Source: Fusobacterium_C necrophorum
Lineage (GTDB): Bacteria > Fusobacteriota > Fusobacteriia > Fusobacteriales > Fusobacteriaceae
Assembly: GCF_900104395.1 (NCBI RefSeq)
Contig: NZ_FMXX01000004.1
DNA length: 64,000 bases
Reading direction: 5' to 3' (one strand)
In this document: piece after piece, positions 63,420-64,000 of the stretch
Position numbering within the stretch: the first letter of the stretch is position 1
Layout: the number at the start of each line of letters is the position of its first letter
Made by a program: the position numbers and the translations under genes
The notes under the pieces: model-generated
Seen by the model: the letters and a program-made list of their open reading frames with translations, nothing else
Told to the model about the DNA's origin: nothing
Database searches by the model: none

Positions 63420-63654
63420 AGAACAAATGAATTGCATCGATCAGGAAATGGCAAGGCTTTTTTTACAAAGAATGAAACTTTCCATTCAAATTGGGGATTA
63501 CAAAAAAGAAAAAAGGCTGCCTATCTTTCAAAAAGAACGAGAAGACATTGTCTTAGAGAAAGTAAAACAAATAGCGTCGACAACAGAGGAAAAAAAATAT
63601 ATGGAAGATTTTTTTCTCTATCTTATGAAACTGAGTAAAGAGGTACAAAAATGA
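63397..63654 (+). CDS. Chorismate mutase, AroQ class
   Basis: 85 residues: an all-helical AroQ-type mutase (REQMNCIDQEMARLFLQRMK, IGDYKKEKRLPIFQKEREDI). It converts chorismate to prephenate for phenylalanine and tyrosine. It overlaps aroC and shares ATGA with aroE. Confidence 0.88.
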   Translation: MDTLEKYREQMNCIDQEMARLFLQRMKLSIQIGDYKKEKRLPIFQKEREDIVLEKVKQIASTTEEKKYMEDFFLYLMKLSKEVQK

Positions 63655-64000
63655 AGAGATATGCACTACTGGGAAAAAAATTATCTCATTCCTATTCCAA
63701 ACTTGTTCATGAATATATCTTTCAGAAATTTTCTTGGGATGCTTCCTATTCCTTTTGGGAATTGGAAGAAAAGGACATAGAAAAAGCAATTCCACTGGCA
63801 AAAGAGAAAAAGTTGGACGGTTTTAATATCACAGTTCCCTATAAAGAATGTCTACTTTCTCAGATTGATAGTATAGATGAAGCTGCAAGACGGATTGGAG
63901 CAATCAATACCATTGTAAAAGAAAATAATAAAATGATCGGCTATAACACCGATTGCTTCGGTTTTCAAAAAATGTTGGAGTACTTTGCCATAGATGTCGA
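63651..64000 (+). CDS. aroE: Shikimate dehydrogenase, N-terminal part (cut by window end)
   Basis: The visible 116 residues begin MKRYALLGKKLSHSYSKLVH, with substrate motifs LSHSYSKLVH, FNITVPYKE and AINTIVKENNKMIGYNTDC, as in AroE. It reduces 3-dehydroshikimate, the very product of the ICE-borne genes. Confidence 0.93.
   Translation, partial: MKRYALLGKKLSHSYSKLVHEYIFQKFSWDASYSFWELEEKDIEKAIPLAKEKKLDGFNITVPYKECLLSQIDSIDEAARRIGAINTIVKENNKMIGYNTDCFGFQKMLEYFAIDV

Noticed and set aside
1..64000. CRISPR array
   Set aside because: No series of evenly spaced direct repeats of 23-47 bases was seen; the short phased repeats at 42451-42477 are operators.

Overview
The window looks like low-GC Fusobacteriota chromosome (probably Fusobacterium; the moderate rather than extreme AT content of the chromosomal part would suit the F. 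necrophorum / F. gonidiaformans side of the genus) whose left 27.5 kb is the right-hand part of an integrative conjugative element (ICE). The host call is inference. It rests on Gram-negative outer-membrane features (type Va autotransporter with terminal Phe, a second beta-barrel protein) combined with Firmicutes-like anaerobic metabolism (rubrerythrin, GlgC/GlgD pair, cysteine desulfidase, thiolase, Fe-dependent alcohol dehydrogenase).

Bases 1 to about 27,518 are the ICE. It runs from the tail of a large helicase/methylase protein, through an SSB-like protein, a small membrane protein, a minus-strand MobC-relaxase pair and a hairpin-rich oriT candidate, to a cargo block (5.7-21.0 kb). A sigma-like regulator, a structured-looking leader and three overlapping large serine recombinases follow. 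The left end is outside the window. The right end lies inside the Walker A codons of an oligopeptide ABC-transporter ATPase (dppD-like), which is therefore interrupted.

The cargo is the most unusual part: a very AT-rich biosynthetic cluster under a divergent AraC-type regulator. It encodes three shikimate enzymes that end at 3-dehydroshikimate (DAHP synthase, DHQ synthase, type II DHQ dehydratase), two AMP-forming acid ligases, two free-standing acyl carrier proteins, a phosphopantetheinyl transferase and a thioesterase whose nucleophile is Cys instead of Ser. It also has two different radical SAM enzymes, an O-methyltransferase, a zinc dehydrogenase, a metallo-beta-lactamase-fold hydrolase and a MATE exporter. 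There is no ketosynthase or NRPS condensation domain. I do not recognise it as any characterised pathway.

From 27.5 to 35.2 kb the chromosome carries the dppD remnant and dppF, a PTS IIC-like membrane protein, and a subtilisin-type autotransporter. The autotransporter lies between two inverted, decayed IS200/IS605-type remnants; a dead hicA toxin gene and a tRNA-Thr(GGT) are nearby.

From 35.4 to 64 kb the content is mostly metabolic: homocysteine methyltransferase, sirtuin, cysteine desulfidase, the fructose operon fruR-fruK-fruA, the glycogen operon glgP-glgB-glgC-glgD-glgA, rubrerythrin behind a PerR-like box, an acyltransferase and a secreted SGNH hydrolase that share a duplicated domain, an outer-membrane barrel, a Bax-inhibitor-like protein, an alcohol dehydrogenase, an FAD dehydrogenase, thiolase, a FabG-like reductase, and the start of an aromatic amino-acid operon (aroA-aroC-chorismate mutase-aroE). 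The host thus has late shikimate genes of its own, while the ICE supplies a second set of early ones.
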